A DNA stretch of 64,000 bases from contig CANQWM010000001.1 of NCBI GenBank assembly GCA_947627535.1, positions 62,001-126,000 on the forward strand, given 5' to 3'. How positions within the stretch are numbered: position 1 is the stretch's first letter; every line of letters starts with the position of its first letter. The notes beneath the pieces are model-generated. The model worked only from the letters and a program-made list of their open reading frames with translations. It had not been told where the DNA came from and did not search any database. Below, piece after piece: positions 17,812-25,957 of the stretch. This DNA comes from an uncultured Acetatifactor sp. (GTDB taxonomy: Bacteria > Bacillota > Clostridia > Lachnospirales > Lachnospiraceae). The translations under genes were made by a program, and so were the position numbers.

Positions 17812-19128
17812 ATGTGGATGAAAAAACGGTTGGGAGGCTTTTTCTTTGCTCTTTTTTTCTTATGGACGGCGGTTCCGGTATCTGTGGGCGCATCGGAGGA
17901 ACTTACGCTGTACGCCACGGCGGCGGTGCTTCTGGACGCGGACTCGGGGCGTGTGCTCTACGGCAGGAATGCGGACACCCCCATGGCCATGGCAAGCACG
18001 ACGAAGATCATGACCTGTATCATCGTTCTGGAGAACGCATCCTTAGACGAGACGCTGACGGTGTCCTCCTACGCGGCGGGGATGCCCCAGGTAAAGCTGA
18101 ACATCAGAAAAGGGGAGACGTATACGGTCAGGGATCTTTTGTATTCGCTGATGCTGGAATCCCATAACGATTCCGCGGTGGCCCTGGCGGAGCACGTGGG
18201 CAGAAAACTGCTGGCCGGGGAGCAGAAGGAGAAGCCGGTATGCGAGTACACGTCGGAGGAGAGCAGACAGGCGGTGGCGGCCTTTGCAGGGCTGATGAAT
18301 GGGAAGGCGGCCCAGCTTGGATGCGTGGATACCTGGTTTATCACGCCAAACGGGCTGGACGCTACGGAAGAGGTGGTGCTGCCGGACCAGACGACGATGC
18401 AGAAGGAGCACTGCACCACGGCGGCGGAGCTGGCAAAAATCATGGCGTACTGTATCAGGGGATCGGAGAAGAGCGGGGATTTCCTGGCGATCACCCAGAC
18501 GCCCGCTTACAGTTTTTCGGCCAATGGCAGAACATTCTCCTGCGTAAACCATAATGCCTTCCTGAACATGATGGACGGAGCGCTGAGCGGCAAGACAGGG
18601 TTTACCAACAAGGCGGGGTACTGTTACGTGGGGGCGCTGGAGAGCGAGGGCAGGACCTTTATCGTGGCGCTTCTGGCATGCGGGTGGCCCAACAACAAGT
18701 CGTACAAGTGGAGCGATACCAGAAAGCTGATGCAGTACGGCATGGAGAACTACCGCTTTAAGAGCTTTCTGGAGAAGGATGTCGCCTTTGACGAGGGAAG
18801 GCTGGAGCCCATCCCCGTTTCCCTGGGAACCACGGACATTCTGGGGGAAACGGCATGGATCTCCCTGAAGCTGGAAAGACCGCGGGAGGATGCGGAGGAA
18901 GGGGGCGGCACAGGCCTCCTGATGCGGGAGGACGAGACCATAGACGTTACCTACAGCGTGAGGAAGAGCCTGACGGCGCCGGTGGAGCGGGGCATGAAGG
19001 TGGGAACGGTGGAATACAGCGTGGACGGGAAAGTCTACCGGACGGAAGATATCGTCACCGTCGACGGGGTGGAGAAAATCGACCTGCGCTGGTGCGTCGT
19101 CCAGGTGCTGAAACGGTTTCTGATGTGA
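17812..19128 (+). CDS. D-alanyl-D-alanine carboxypeptidase (DacB-like, peptidase S11)
   Basis: 438 residues. Signal peptide to about residue 27, then STTK (62-65, Ser62 nucleophile), SHN (117-119, where the family normally has SxN) and KTG (261-263). It carries a DacB-like insertion between the second and third motifs (residues 140-200) that is absent from the paralogue at 14142. A C-terminal beta domain is present and the C-terminus (LRWCVVQVLKRFLM) may be membrane-associated. In spore formers DacB-type enzymes set cortex cross-linking; whether this one is sporulation-specific cannot be told. In-frame ATGs at 17812 and 17818 are both possible. Confidence 0.9.
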   Translation: MWMKKRLGGFFFALFFLWTAVPVSVGASEELTLYATAAVLLDADSGRVLYGRNADTPMAMASTTKIMTCIIVLENASLDETLTVSSYAAGMPQVKLNIRKGETYTVRDLLYSLMLESHNDSAVALAEHVGRKLLAGEQKEKPVCEYTSEESRQAVAAFAGLMNGKAAQLGCVDTWFITPNGLDATEEVVLPDQTTMQKEHCTTAAELAKIMAYCIRGSEKSGDFLAITQTPAYSFSANGRTFSCVNHNAFLNMMDGALSGKTGFTNKAGYCYVGALESEGRTFIVALLACGWPNNKSYKWSDTRKLMQYGMENYRFKSFLEKDVAFDEGRLEPIPVSLGTTDILGETAWISLKLERPREDAEEGGGTGLLMREDETIDVTYSVRKSLTAPVERGMKVGTVEYSVDGKVYRTEDIVTVDGVEKIDLRWCVVQVLKRFLM

Positions 19129-19186
19129 GGCCGCGGCCGGGCTTTGCGCATGGCGCGGGCTGAAACGGATACCATGTAAGCCAGAA

Positions 19187-19214
19187 CGGGGCATAAGCTT
19201 TCGCCCATGCCCCG
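19187..19214. repeat. Inverted repeat after the DacB-like gene
   Basis: Perfect 8-bp arms CGGGGCAT/ATGCCCCG with a 12-base loop, 59 bases after the stop at 19128. There is no T-run on either strand, so it is only a possible terminator, perhaps for convergent transcripts. Confidence 0.4.
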
Positions 19215-19224
19215 CCCCGGCGGT

Positions 19225-19461
19225 TCAGAAGGTGTAATCTCTGGAGCGGTAGGAGTAGGTTTTGAGCTGACAGCTGGCGTCATAGGTGACAACGTGGCAC
19301 TCAGCCGGACAGCTTTTTTCCACTTCCTCTTCCAGAAGACGGCCAAAGCCGGAAACGCCTGAAGGGGCCGGACGTCTGTGTCCGGAGCGGCCCTTTTCGC
19401 GCTTTAAGCCGGAAGGCCTGGAAACCATTTGAACCGGGTACACCATGAAACTGCTCTGCAA
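19225..19461 (-). CDS. Doubtful small protein in the long gap 19129-19702
   Basis: This is the only gene-like signal in the 574-base gap. The minus-strand frame gives 78 residues if a TTG at 19461 is used. The C-terminal half looks protein-like (GVSGFGRLLEEEVEKSC, then a strand-rich YDASCQLKTYSYRSRDYTF end). A strong AAGGAGG site lies at about 19480-19486 on the minus strand, but no ATG, GTG or TTG falls within normal spacing; the frame itself stays open back to about 19530. It may use an unusual start, be a start-less remnant, or not be a gene. A GC-rich hairpin (19363-19395) lies inside it. I do not recognise the family. Confidence 0.3.
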   Translation of the reverse strand: MQSSFMVYPVQMVSRPSGLKREKGRSGHRRPAPSGVSGFGRLLEEEVEKSCPAECHVVTYDASCQLKTYSYRSRDYTF

Positions 19462-19578
19462 TCCGTTTGCTGCGTTGATCCCTCCTTGGATGTATATTTC
19501 AATAGTGTCTGTATGGTCCTTTCAATGTATTTATCGGCATAGGGATGAAAAAATTTAGCAAAAATTGAAATTCCTCCT

Positions 19579-19606
19579 TTGCGAGCGGCAATTTTCATGT
19601 TATACT
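19579..19606 (+). promoter_or_regulatory. Promoter of the decarboxylase operon
   Basis: TTGCGA (19579-19584), 16-base spacer ending in TGT (extended -10), TATACT (19601-19606). The leader before the first ATG is about 90 bases. Confidence 0.55.
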
Positions 19607-19702
19607 AGTACCGTTATTATTCATGGAGGTAGTGGCCCAGCCGCCGTTATCTCTGTGTTGATCTGTCTTTATTTATTCATTCATAAACGGAGGACTGAAA
19701 GC

Positions 19703-21133
19703 ATGAGTACTACTTCAAAAGCGAGTCAAAGGATCAACGCTTTACTCGACGACAACAGTTTCGTTGAGATCGGCGGACTTGTCACCGCAAGGGCCACCGA
19801 CTTCAACATGAAACCAGATGAAACTCCCTCTGACGGCTGTATCACCGGTTACGGCGTCATAGACGGGAAGCCTGTGTATGTGTACAGCCAGGATGTTTCG
19901 GTCATGAACGGAACCGTGGGAGAAATGCATGCCAGGAAGATCGTGAACCTTTACGACCTGGCTGTGAAGACGGGTTCCCCCGTCATCGGTCTGATCGATT
20001 CCGCAGGCATGAGGCTTCAGGAGGCTTCGGATGCGCTGAATGCGTTCGGAACGATCTACAGGAAGCAGACGCTTGCATCCGGCGTGATCCCGCAGGTGAC
20101 GGTGATCCTTGGCAGCTGCGGAGGCGGACTTGCCCTTTTCCCCACTCTGACGGACTTTACCTTTATGGAGGAGAAGAACGCAAAGCTGTTTGTGAACGCC
20201 CCCAACGCGCTGGACGGCAACGTGATCACGAAGTGCGATTCCTCCTCCGCTGCCTTCCAGACACAGGAGTGCGGCATCGTGGATGTGACGGCCGATGAGG
20301 CGTCCCTGCTCGCCAAGGTGAGAGAGTTGATCGCGTTCCTGCCGGCGAATAACGGAGAGGGCACGTATATTGTGGAATGCCGGGACGACTTAAACCGCGT
20401 GAATGGGGAGATGGAAAACTGTGCGAAGGATACCGGCGCAGCGCTTTCCATCCTTGCGGATGACAATGATTTCTTTGAGGTGAAGGCAGGATTCGCCAAG
20501 GACATGGTGACAGGCTTCCTGCGGCTGGACGGCGTGACGGTGGGCGCCGTGGCAAACCGCAGCGAAATCTGCGACGAGGAAGGCGCCGTGACGGAGAAGC
20601 TGGACGATGTTCTGTCTGCGGAGGGCTGCGAGAAGGCGGCCGATTTCGTGAACTTCTGTGACGCCTTCGAGATTCCGGTGCTGACGCTTACCAATGTCAG
20701 GGGATACAAGGCGACCATCGACTCTGAGAAGAAGATCGCGAAGGCGGCGGCGAAGCTGACCTATGCGCTGGCGCATGCCACCGTGCCGAAGGTGAACGTG
20801 ATCGTAGGAAAGGCTATGGGAACTGCGGGAATCGTAATGAATTCCAAGGCGATCGGCGCGGATATCACCATGGCGTGGCCGGATGCCCAGATCGGGACGA
20901 TGGATGGCAGGCTTGCGGCCAAGATCATGTACGAGGGACAGGGCGCGGATGTGATCGACGCGAAGGCGGCGGAGTACGACGCGCTGAAGCTGAGCGCGGG
21001 AAGCGCTGCCCGGAGAGGGTATGTGGACCAGATCGTGGAGCCGGCTGACACCAGAAAGTATGTCATCGGCGCCTTTGAGATGCTCTTTACCAAGAGCGAG
21101 GACCGTCCGGATAAAAAGCACGGAACCGTATAG
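19703..21133 (+). CDS. Acyl-CoA carboxyltransferase (MmdA/PccB-like alpha subunit)
   Basis: 476 residues of the crotonase-fold carboxyltransferase family that moves a carboxyl group between an acyl-CoA (methylmalonyl-, malonyl- or glutaconyl-CoA) and biotin. Two homologous halves are visible: GLIDSAGMRLQEA and GSCGGGLALFP in the first, and VGKAMGTAG and AWPDAQIGTMDG in the second. It is shorter than typical MmdA (about 510) because the usual N-terminal arm before the ARERIDxLLD-like block is missing. GGAGG lies 9 bases before the ATG at 19703. The following genes encode the OadG-like, biotin carrier and OadB subunits, so it most likely feeds a sodium-pumping decarboxylase. The exact acyl-CoA is not determined. 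Confidence 0.85.
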   Translation: MSTTSKASQRINALLDDNSFVEIGGLVTARATDFNMKPDETPSDGCITGYGVIDGKPVYVYSQDVSVMNGTVGEMHARKIVNLYDLAVKTGSPVIGLIDSAGMRLQEASDALNAFGTIYRKQTLASGVIPQVTVILGSCGGGLALFPTLTDFTFMEEKNAKLFVNAPNALDGNVITKCDSSSAAFQTQECGIVDVTADEASLLAKVRELIAFLPANNGEGTYIVECRDDLNRVNGEMENCAKDTGAALSILADDNDFFEVKAGFAKDMVTGFLRLDGVTVGAVANRSEICDEEGAVTEKLDDVLSAEGCEKAADFVNFCDAFEIPVLTLTNVRGYKATIDSEKKIAKAAAKLTYALAHATVPKVNVIVGKAMGTAGIVMNSKAIGADITMAWPDAQIGTMDGRLAAKIMYEGQGADVIDAKAAEYDALKLSAGSAARRGYVDQIVEPADTRKYVIGAFEMLFTKSEDRPDKKHGTV

Positions 21134-21149
21134 AAAGGTGATAGCAGAG

Positions 21150-21962
21150 ATGAAGAAATTATTGACATTCGTATGTATGCTCGCCTGCGTCTTCGGACTG
21201 ACCGCCTGCGGCAGTGAAAAGACGCTGACGGAATACGAACAGCAGAAGGTGGATTCGGCCAAACTTTTAGCCGCCCAGATCGTTGTGCCCATGATACAGA
21301 TGTACACGACGGAGAACTACGACGGTTACTTTGACGGATACACCATGGAAGAGATAGCGACTCTTGTGCAGAGCAACCAGTACAACGTATATCAGCAGGT
21401 GCTCTTTGACGTTGACGGCTATGCCGTATACAAGGCGGTGGATTCCTTTCGGTCCGCTCTGAAGGATATGGGATCTATTCTGTCCGTGGGCGACGCGGAG
21501 GCAGAGATAGACGGCGACCAGATCGTCGTGAACGTGCAGGTGAACGGAGAGAAAAAGAACGCCACGGCGGAAGTGATCTTTTCCAACGACATGTTCTTTC
21601 GGCTGGAGTCCGCTTCCCTGAACCCCACGTCCACCATGGGTGAGCTGATGACCGGTGCGGCGCTGAACACCCTGATCGGAATGGGAACGGTGTTTGCGGT
21701 GCTGATCCTGATCAGCTGCATTATTTCCTGCTTTAAGCTGGTGGGGCGGTTTCAGAACAAAGCCGCGCAGAAGGAGGCCGCAAAGGCTGCGGGCGCTCCC
21801 GCCGCAGGCGTTGACAATGCGGTGACTCAGATCGAGACCCAGGAGGAAACGACGGGAGACGATCTGGAGCTGGCTGCGGTCATCGCAGCTGCCGTGGCGG
21901 CTTACGAGGGGTCGGCATCCGCCGACGGCTTCGTGGTGCGTTCCATCAGAAGGCTTCGTTAA
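21150..21962 (+). CDS. Lipoprotein-OadG fusion (decarboxylase gamma-like subunit)
   Basis: 270 residues. A lipoprotein signal ends in LTA-Cys20. An extracellular domain of about 150 residues follows, then one membrane helix (near residues 170-192, AVLILISCIISCF) and a cytosolic Ala/Glu-rich tail ending in AAYEGSASADGFVVRSIRR, which matches OadG/MmdD C-termini. Ordinary gamma subunits are about 100 residues and lack the lipoprotein part. The gamma subunit joins the carboxyltransferase and the membrane beta subunit. The ATG at 21150 (GAAAGGTG upstream) gives the signal peptide. It lies 16 bases after the MmdA-like gene. Confidence 0.75.
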   Translation: MKKLLTFVCMLACVFGLTACGSEKTLTEYEQQKVDSAKLLAAQIVVPMIQMYTTENYDGYFDGYTMEEIATLVQSNQYNVYQQVLFDVDGYAVYKAVDSFRSALKDMGSILSVGDAEAEIDGDQIVVNVQVNGEKKNATAEVIFSNDMFFRLESASLNPTSTMGELMTGAALNTLIGMGTVFAVLILISCIISCFKLVGRFQNKAAQKEAAKAAGAPAAGVDNAVTQIETQEETTGDDLELAAVIAAAVAAYEGSASADGFVVRSIRRLR

Positions 21963-22027
21963 AGAAGAAAAAGCAATCATAAGATTATATGCTTAGAGCC
22001 GCAGAGACGGCAGAAGGAGAGAAAAAC

Positions 22028-22402
22028 ATGAAAAATTATACCATCACCGTAAATGGCAACGTATATGATGTAGTAGTGGAAGAGGGCGCGTCTTCAGGAG
22101 CACCCGCACCTGTAAAGGCACCCGCGGCGCCCAAGGCGGCTCCCAAGGCCGCACCCGCAGCAGCGCCCAAAGCTTCCGGCGCGGCAGGCAGCGTGAAGAT
22201 CGAGGCCGGCGCGGCAGGCAAGGTGTTCAAGATTGAAGCAAGCGCAGGCCAGGCTGTGAAGGCCGGGGATGCCGTTGTCATTATCGAGGCAATGAAGATG
22301 GAAATCCCTGTTGTGGCTCCCCAGGACGGAACCGTGGCAAGCATCAACGTGTCCGTGGGCGACGCTGTGGAGGCAGGCGCTCTGCTTGCAACCATGAACT
22401 GA
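22028..22402 (+). CDS. Biotin carboxyl carrier protein of the decarboxylase
   Basis: 124 residues. The C-terminal biotinyl domain carries EAMKM at 87-91, with Lys90 as the biotinylation site. Residues 22-54 form an Ala/Pro/Lys-rich flexible linker that lets the biotin swing between carboxyltransferase and the OadB channel. A short N-terminal strand (NYTITVNGNVYDVVVEE) precedes the linker. The ATG at 22028 has AAGGAGAG before it. It is the only biotin carrier in the operon and so presumably serves both carboxyltransferases. Confidence 0.93.
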   Translation: MKNYTITVNGNVYDVVVEEGASSGAPAPVKAPAAPKAAPKAAPAAAPKASGAAGSVKIEAGAAGKVFKIEASAGQAVKAGDAVVIIEAMKMEIPVVAPQDGTVASINVSVGDAVEAGALLATMN

Positions 22403-22461
22403 AGTCCGGCAGAAGAATGAAACATTAAAAGCTGCCTGACGGCAGCAGAAAAGAGGAACAA

Positions 22462-23613
22462 ATGGAATATATAGGCTCTACGCTGAACAACCTGCTTCAT
22501 CAGACGGCGTTTTTCAACCTGACCTGGGGAAACTACGTCATGATACTGGTTGCATGCTTCTTCCTTTATCTGGCTATCCGTCATGAGTTTGAGCCACTGC
22601 TCCTGCTTCCGATAGCCTTCGGTATGCTGTTGGTGAACATTTATCCCGACATCATGCTTCACGCGGAGGACGCCGCAAACGGTACCGGCGGCCTGCTGTA
22701 CTATTTCTATAAACTGGACGAACTGGCGATTCTGCCCTCCCTGATCTTCATGGGCGTGGGCGCCATGACGGACTTCGGCCCGCTGATCGCAAATCCCAAG
22801 AGCTTTCTTCTGGGAGCAGCGGCGCAGTTCGGTATCTTTGCCGCGTACTTCGGCGCGATCTGGATGGGCTTTAACGATATGGCTGCGGCCGCTATCTCCA
22901 TCATCGGCGGCGCGGACGGCCCCACCTCCATCTTCCTGGCCGGAAAGCTGGGACAGACCGCAATCCTGGGACCCATCGCGGTGGCGGCGTACTCCTACAT
23001 GTCGCTTGTGCCCATTATCCAGCCGCCCATCATGAAGCTCTTGACCACGGAGAAGGAGCGGAAAATTAAGATGGCGCAGCTGCGCCCCGTGACAAAGCTG
23101 GAGAAGATCCTCTTTCCCATCGTTGTCACCATTGTGGTCTGCCTGATCCTTCCCACCACGGCACCCCTGGTCGGTATGCTGATGCTGGGCAACCTCTTCC
23201 GGGAGTCCGGTGTGGTGAGACAGCTGCAGGAGACCGCCTCCAACGCGCTGATGTATATTGTGGTCATTCTGCTGGGAACTTCCGTGGGCGCTACCACCAG
23301 CGCGGAAGCGTTCCTGAACCTGGATACCCTTAAGATTGTTGCGCTGGGCCTGATCGCGTTTATGTTCGGCACGGCTGCCGGCGTAATCTTCGGCAAGATC
23401 ATGTGCATTGCCACAAAGGGCAAGGTGAACCCGCTGATCGGTTCCGCCGGCGTGTCCGCGGTGCCTATGGCGGCCCGTGTCTCCCAGAAGGTAGGAGCCC
23501 AGGCCGATCCCACCAACTTCCTGCTCATGCATGCCATGGGCCCCAACGTTGCCGGCGTGATCGGCACCGCCGTGGCAGCCGGAACCTTCATGGCGATCTT
23601 CGGCGTATTCTGA
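22462..23613 (+). CDS. Sodium-translocating decarboxylase beta subunit (OadB/MmdB/GcdB)
   Basis: Integral membrane subunit that decarboxylates carboxybiotin and exports sodium ions. 383 residues with about nine to eleven membrane segments. The family signature [11 protein letters not shown] is present with the essential aspartate at about residue 152, and [11 protein letters not shown] lies upstream of it. AAGAGGAAC precedes the ATG. With the biotin carrier and gamma-like genes directly upstream, it completes the membrane half of the pump. Confidence 0.95.
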   Translation: MEYIGSTLNNLLHQTAFFNLTWGNYVMILVACFFLYLAIRHEFEPLLLLPIAFGMLLVNIYPDIMLHAEDAANGTGGLLYYFYKLDELAILPSLIFMGVGAMTDFGPLIANPKSFLLGAAAQFGIFAAYFGAIWMGFNDMAAAAISIIGGADGPTSIFLAGKLGQTAILGPIAVAAYSYMSLVPIIQPPIMKLLTTEKERKIKMAQLRPVTKLEKILFPIVVTIVVCLILPTTAPLVGMLMLGNLFRESGVVRQLQETASNALMYIVVILLGTSVGATTSAEAFLNLDTLKIVALGLIAFMFGTAAGVIFGKIMCIATKGKVNPLIGSAGVSAVPMAARVSQKVGAQADPTNFLLMHAMGPNVAGVIGTAVAAGTFMAIFGVF

Positions 23614-23703
23614 TACAGCCGGGACGATGCCCGACGGCAGGCACATTCATCTATGTCTTATAGCGCATAGCAGTTACAAAAATCATTATGGAGGAAATAC
23701 GCA

Positions 23704-25131
23704 ATGTCAGAACAAGTTAAAAAACCGATTAAAATTACGGAAACCGTTCTGCGTGACGCCCATCAATCCCTGATCGCCACCAGAATGCCAACCGAGTTTA
23801 TGCTTCCCATTGCAGAGAAAATGGATCAGGTCGGATATCACTCTGTAGAATGCTGGGGCGGCGCTACCTTTGACGCCTCTCTGCGCTTCTTAAAGGAGGA
23901 TCCCTGGGACCGTCTCAGGAAGCTGCGCGACCGCTTTAAGAAAACGAAGCTCCAGATGCTGTTCCGCGGCCAGAACATTCTGGGCTACAGACCCTATGCG
24001 GACGATGTGGTGGACGCTTTCGTACAGAAATCCATCGCAAACGGAATCGATATCATCCGTATCTTTGACTGCCTGAACGATCTGCGCAATCTGCAGGAGG
24101 CCGTAAACGCCACCAACCGGATGAAGCAGCAGGAGGGCAGAGGCCATGCGCAGGTAGCGCTGTCCTATACGCTGGGAGACGCCTACACGCTGGAATACTG
24201 GACCGACATGGCAAAGAAGATTGAGGAGATGGGCGCGGATTCCATCTGCATCAAGGACATGGCAGGTCTGCTGGTGCCCTACAAGGCGGCGGAGCTGATC
24301 TCCGCTATGAAGAGCGCCACAAAGCTTCCGATTCAGCTTCATACCCATTATACCTCCGGCGTGGCCGGAATGACTTACCTGAAGGCTGTGGAGGCCGGCG
24401 TGGACGTAATCGACACCGCCATGAGCCCCTTCGCGATGGGAACCTCACAGCCCGCTACCGAGGTGATGGTGGAGACCTTCAAGGGAACGCCCTACGATAC
24501 AGGCTTCGATCAGAATCTTCTGGCGGAGATCGCAGATTACTTCCGTCCTTACAGGGATGAGTGCCTCAAGAACGGTCTGCTCAATCCCAAGGTGATGGGC
24601 GTTGATATCAAGACGCTGCTCTATCAGGTGCCCGGCGGCATGCTTTCCAACATGGTGAGCCAGCTGAAGGAGCAGAACGCGGAGGACAGATATTACGACG
24701 TGCTTAAGGAGATTCCCAAGGTGCGCAAAGACCTGGGCGAGCCCCCTCTTGTTACGCCTTCCTCCCAGATCGTGGGCACCCAGGCAGTGTTCAATGTGCT
24801 GATGGGCGAGAGATACAAGATGGCCACCAAGGAGACAAAGGCGGTCCTGCGCGGCGAGTACGGCCAGACCGTAAAGCCTATGAATCAGGAGGTCATCGAC
24901 AAGGTTATCCCCGGCGAGACCCGCATTACCTGCCGTTACGCAGATATGCTTGAGAACGAGATGGATAAGCTGGAAGGCGAGATGAAGGAGTGGAAACAGC
25001 AGGACGAGGATGTTCTGAGTTACGCCCTGTTCCCTCAGGTTGCCACCGATTTCTTCAAGTATCGTCAGGCGCAGCAGGAGAAGGTGGATATGACCCAGGC
25101 CGACACGAAGAACGGGGCTTACCCCGTATAA
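23704..25131 (+). CDS. Oxaloacetate decarboxylase/pyruvate carboxylase carboxyltransferase subunit (OadA-like)
   Basis: 475 residues of the TIM-barrel carboxyltransferase that acts on oxaloacetate/pyruvate. The N-terminus has the RDAHQSL motif (residues 17-23) with the metal-binding Asp18; the LHTHYTSG block supplies the metal histidines, and DTAMSPFAMGTSQP is also conserved. The usual C-terminal biotin domain is absent; the operon's separate carrier at 22028 would replace it. GGAGGAAATACGC precedes the ATG. It is the last gene of the operon, closed by a strong terminator. Confidence 0.92.
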   Translation: MSEQVKKPIKITETVLRDAHQSLIATRMPTEFMLPIAEKMDQVGYHSVECWGGATFDASLRFLKEDPWDRLRKLRDRFKKTKLQMLFRGQNILGYRPYADDVVDAFVQKSIANGIDIIRIFDCLNDLRNLQEAVNATNRMKQQEGRGHAQVALSYTLGDAYTLEYWTDMAKKIEEMGADSICIKDMAGLLVPYKAAELISAMKSATKLPIQLHTHYTSGVAGMTYLKAVEAGVDVIDTAMSPFAMGTSQPATEVMVETFKGTPYDTGFDQNLLAEIADYFRPYRDECLKNGLLNPKVMGVDIKTLLYQVPGGMLSNMVSQLKEQNAEDRYYDVLKEIPKVRKDLGEPPLVTPSSQIVGTQAVFNVLMGERYKMATKETKAVLRGEYGQTVKPMNQEVIDKVIPGETRITCRYADMLENEMDKLEGEMKEWKQQDEDVLSYALFPQVATDFFKYRQAQQEKVDMTQADTKNGAYPV

Positions 25132-25171
25132 CGGCGGCATTCTGCGGCAGACACAACAGAACGTTTTAAAA

Positions 25172-25245
25172 CCCCGGACAAAGCCCGCAATCCCGGCGGC
25201 AGGTGATCCTGCCGCCGGAGGGAACAGGTCCGGGGTTTTTCTTTT
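25172..25245 (+). terminator. Strong terminator of the decarboxylase operon
   Basis: Nested hairpin: outer stem CCCCGGAC/GTCCGGGG, inner perfect stem CCGGCGGCAGG/CCTGCCGCCGG with loop TGAT, followed by TTTTTCTTTT. Confidence 0.85.
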
Positions 25246-25281
25246 GGACCGCGGACAGACTTGCTGAGAGAAAGGTTTTGC

Positions 25282-25310
25282 TTGACAGAAACAGGCTCTT
25301 CAAGTAAAAT
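25282..25310 (+). promoter_or_regulatory. Promoter of the TetR-type gene
   Basis: TTGACA (25282-25287), 17-base spacer, TAAAAT (25305-25310). Close to consensus; the start site would fall within the palindrome at 25309-25322. Confidence 0.75.
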
Positions 25311-25322
25311 AACAAGTGTTAT
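25309..25322. promoter_or_regulatory. Likely TetR autoregulatory operator
   Basis: Palindrome ATAACA-AG-TGTTAT with perfect 6-bp arms, overlapping the end of the -10 box and the predicted start of transcription of the TetR gene. A repressor bound here would block its own promoter. Confidence 0.5.
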
Positions 25323-25378
25323 AAAGGCTGCCGGTTTTCGGCAAAGGCTGCCGACGGTGTAAGAAAGGAAGGCCGAGT

Positions 25379-25936
25379 ATGGCTCGCAAGGAGACGATAA
25401 CGGTACAGATGATTCTGGATACGGCGTTTGCCATGACCAGGGAGGAAGGCTTTTCCCATGTGACGGCCAGAAGGGTGGCCGCCAGGGCGGGATGTTCTAC
25501 CCAGCCCATCTTCCGCGTATATAAGAATATGGACGAGCTGTGGAACGCGGTTTACGAAAAGGCGGCCGATTTCTTTCAGGATTACTACAGAATTTATCCC
25601 AGGCTGGGAAAGGCTCCTTTCGTGAACCTGGGCATGGCCTATATCGCCTTCGCGAGGGAAGAAAAGCATCTGTTCGAGCTCCTTTTCGTGACGGCGGGGC
25701 CCGGGCGCAGGAGCATGTACGAGCTTTTGAACGGCGCGGCCGGCAATGTGGTCCGCGAGATCAGCCAGGCCAAGGCCGCGGGCTGCACGGACCCCAGCGA
25801 TCTGTTTATGAAAATGTGGATCTTTATCCATGGCGCCGCCTGCATGACGCTGACGGGAGACTATGACCTGTCCGAGGTACAGACCCTGAATCTGCTGGAG
25901 AAATCCTATCAGGCGTTTGTGGCTGTCAATCAGTAA
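25379..25936 (+). CDS. TetR family transcriptional regulator
   Basis: 185 residues. The N-terminal helix-turn-helix (about residues 9-55: ILDTAFAMTREEGFSHVTAR, then AGCSTQPIFRVYKN) is typical of TetR repressors. The C-terminal ligand and dimer domain has no assignable specificity. AAGGAAGG precedes the ATG. The RpiR gene follows after 21 bases, so the two may be co-transcribed. The palindrome on its own promoter suggests self-repression. The regulated target is unknown. Confidence 0.88.
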   Translation: MARKETITVQMILDTAFAMTREEGFSHVTARRVAARAGCSTQPIFRVYKNMDELWNAVYEKAADFFQDYYRIYPRLGKAPFVNLGMAYIAFAREEKHLFELLFVTAGPGRRSMYELLNGAAGNVVREISQAKAAGCTDPSDLFMKMWIFIHGAACMTLTGDYDLSEVQTLNLLEKSYQAFVAVNQ

Positions 25937-25957
25937 AGATGCGGGGGTAGCCGGGAC

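Noticed and set aside
19363..19395. GC-rich hairpin with TTTT, a possible terminator
   Set aside because: It lies about 235 bases after the nearest plus-strand gene, the T-run is short and interrupted, and it coincides with a possible minus-strand coding frame.
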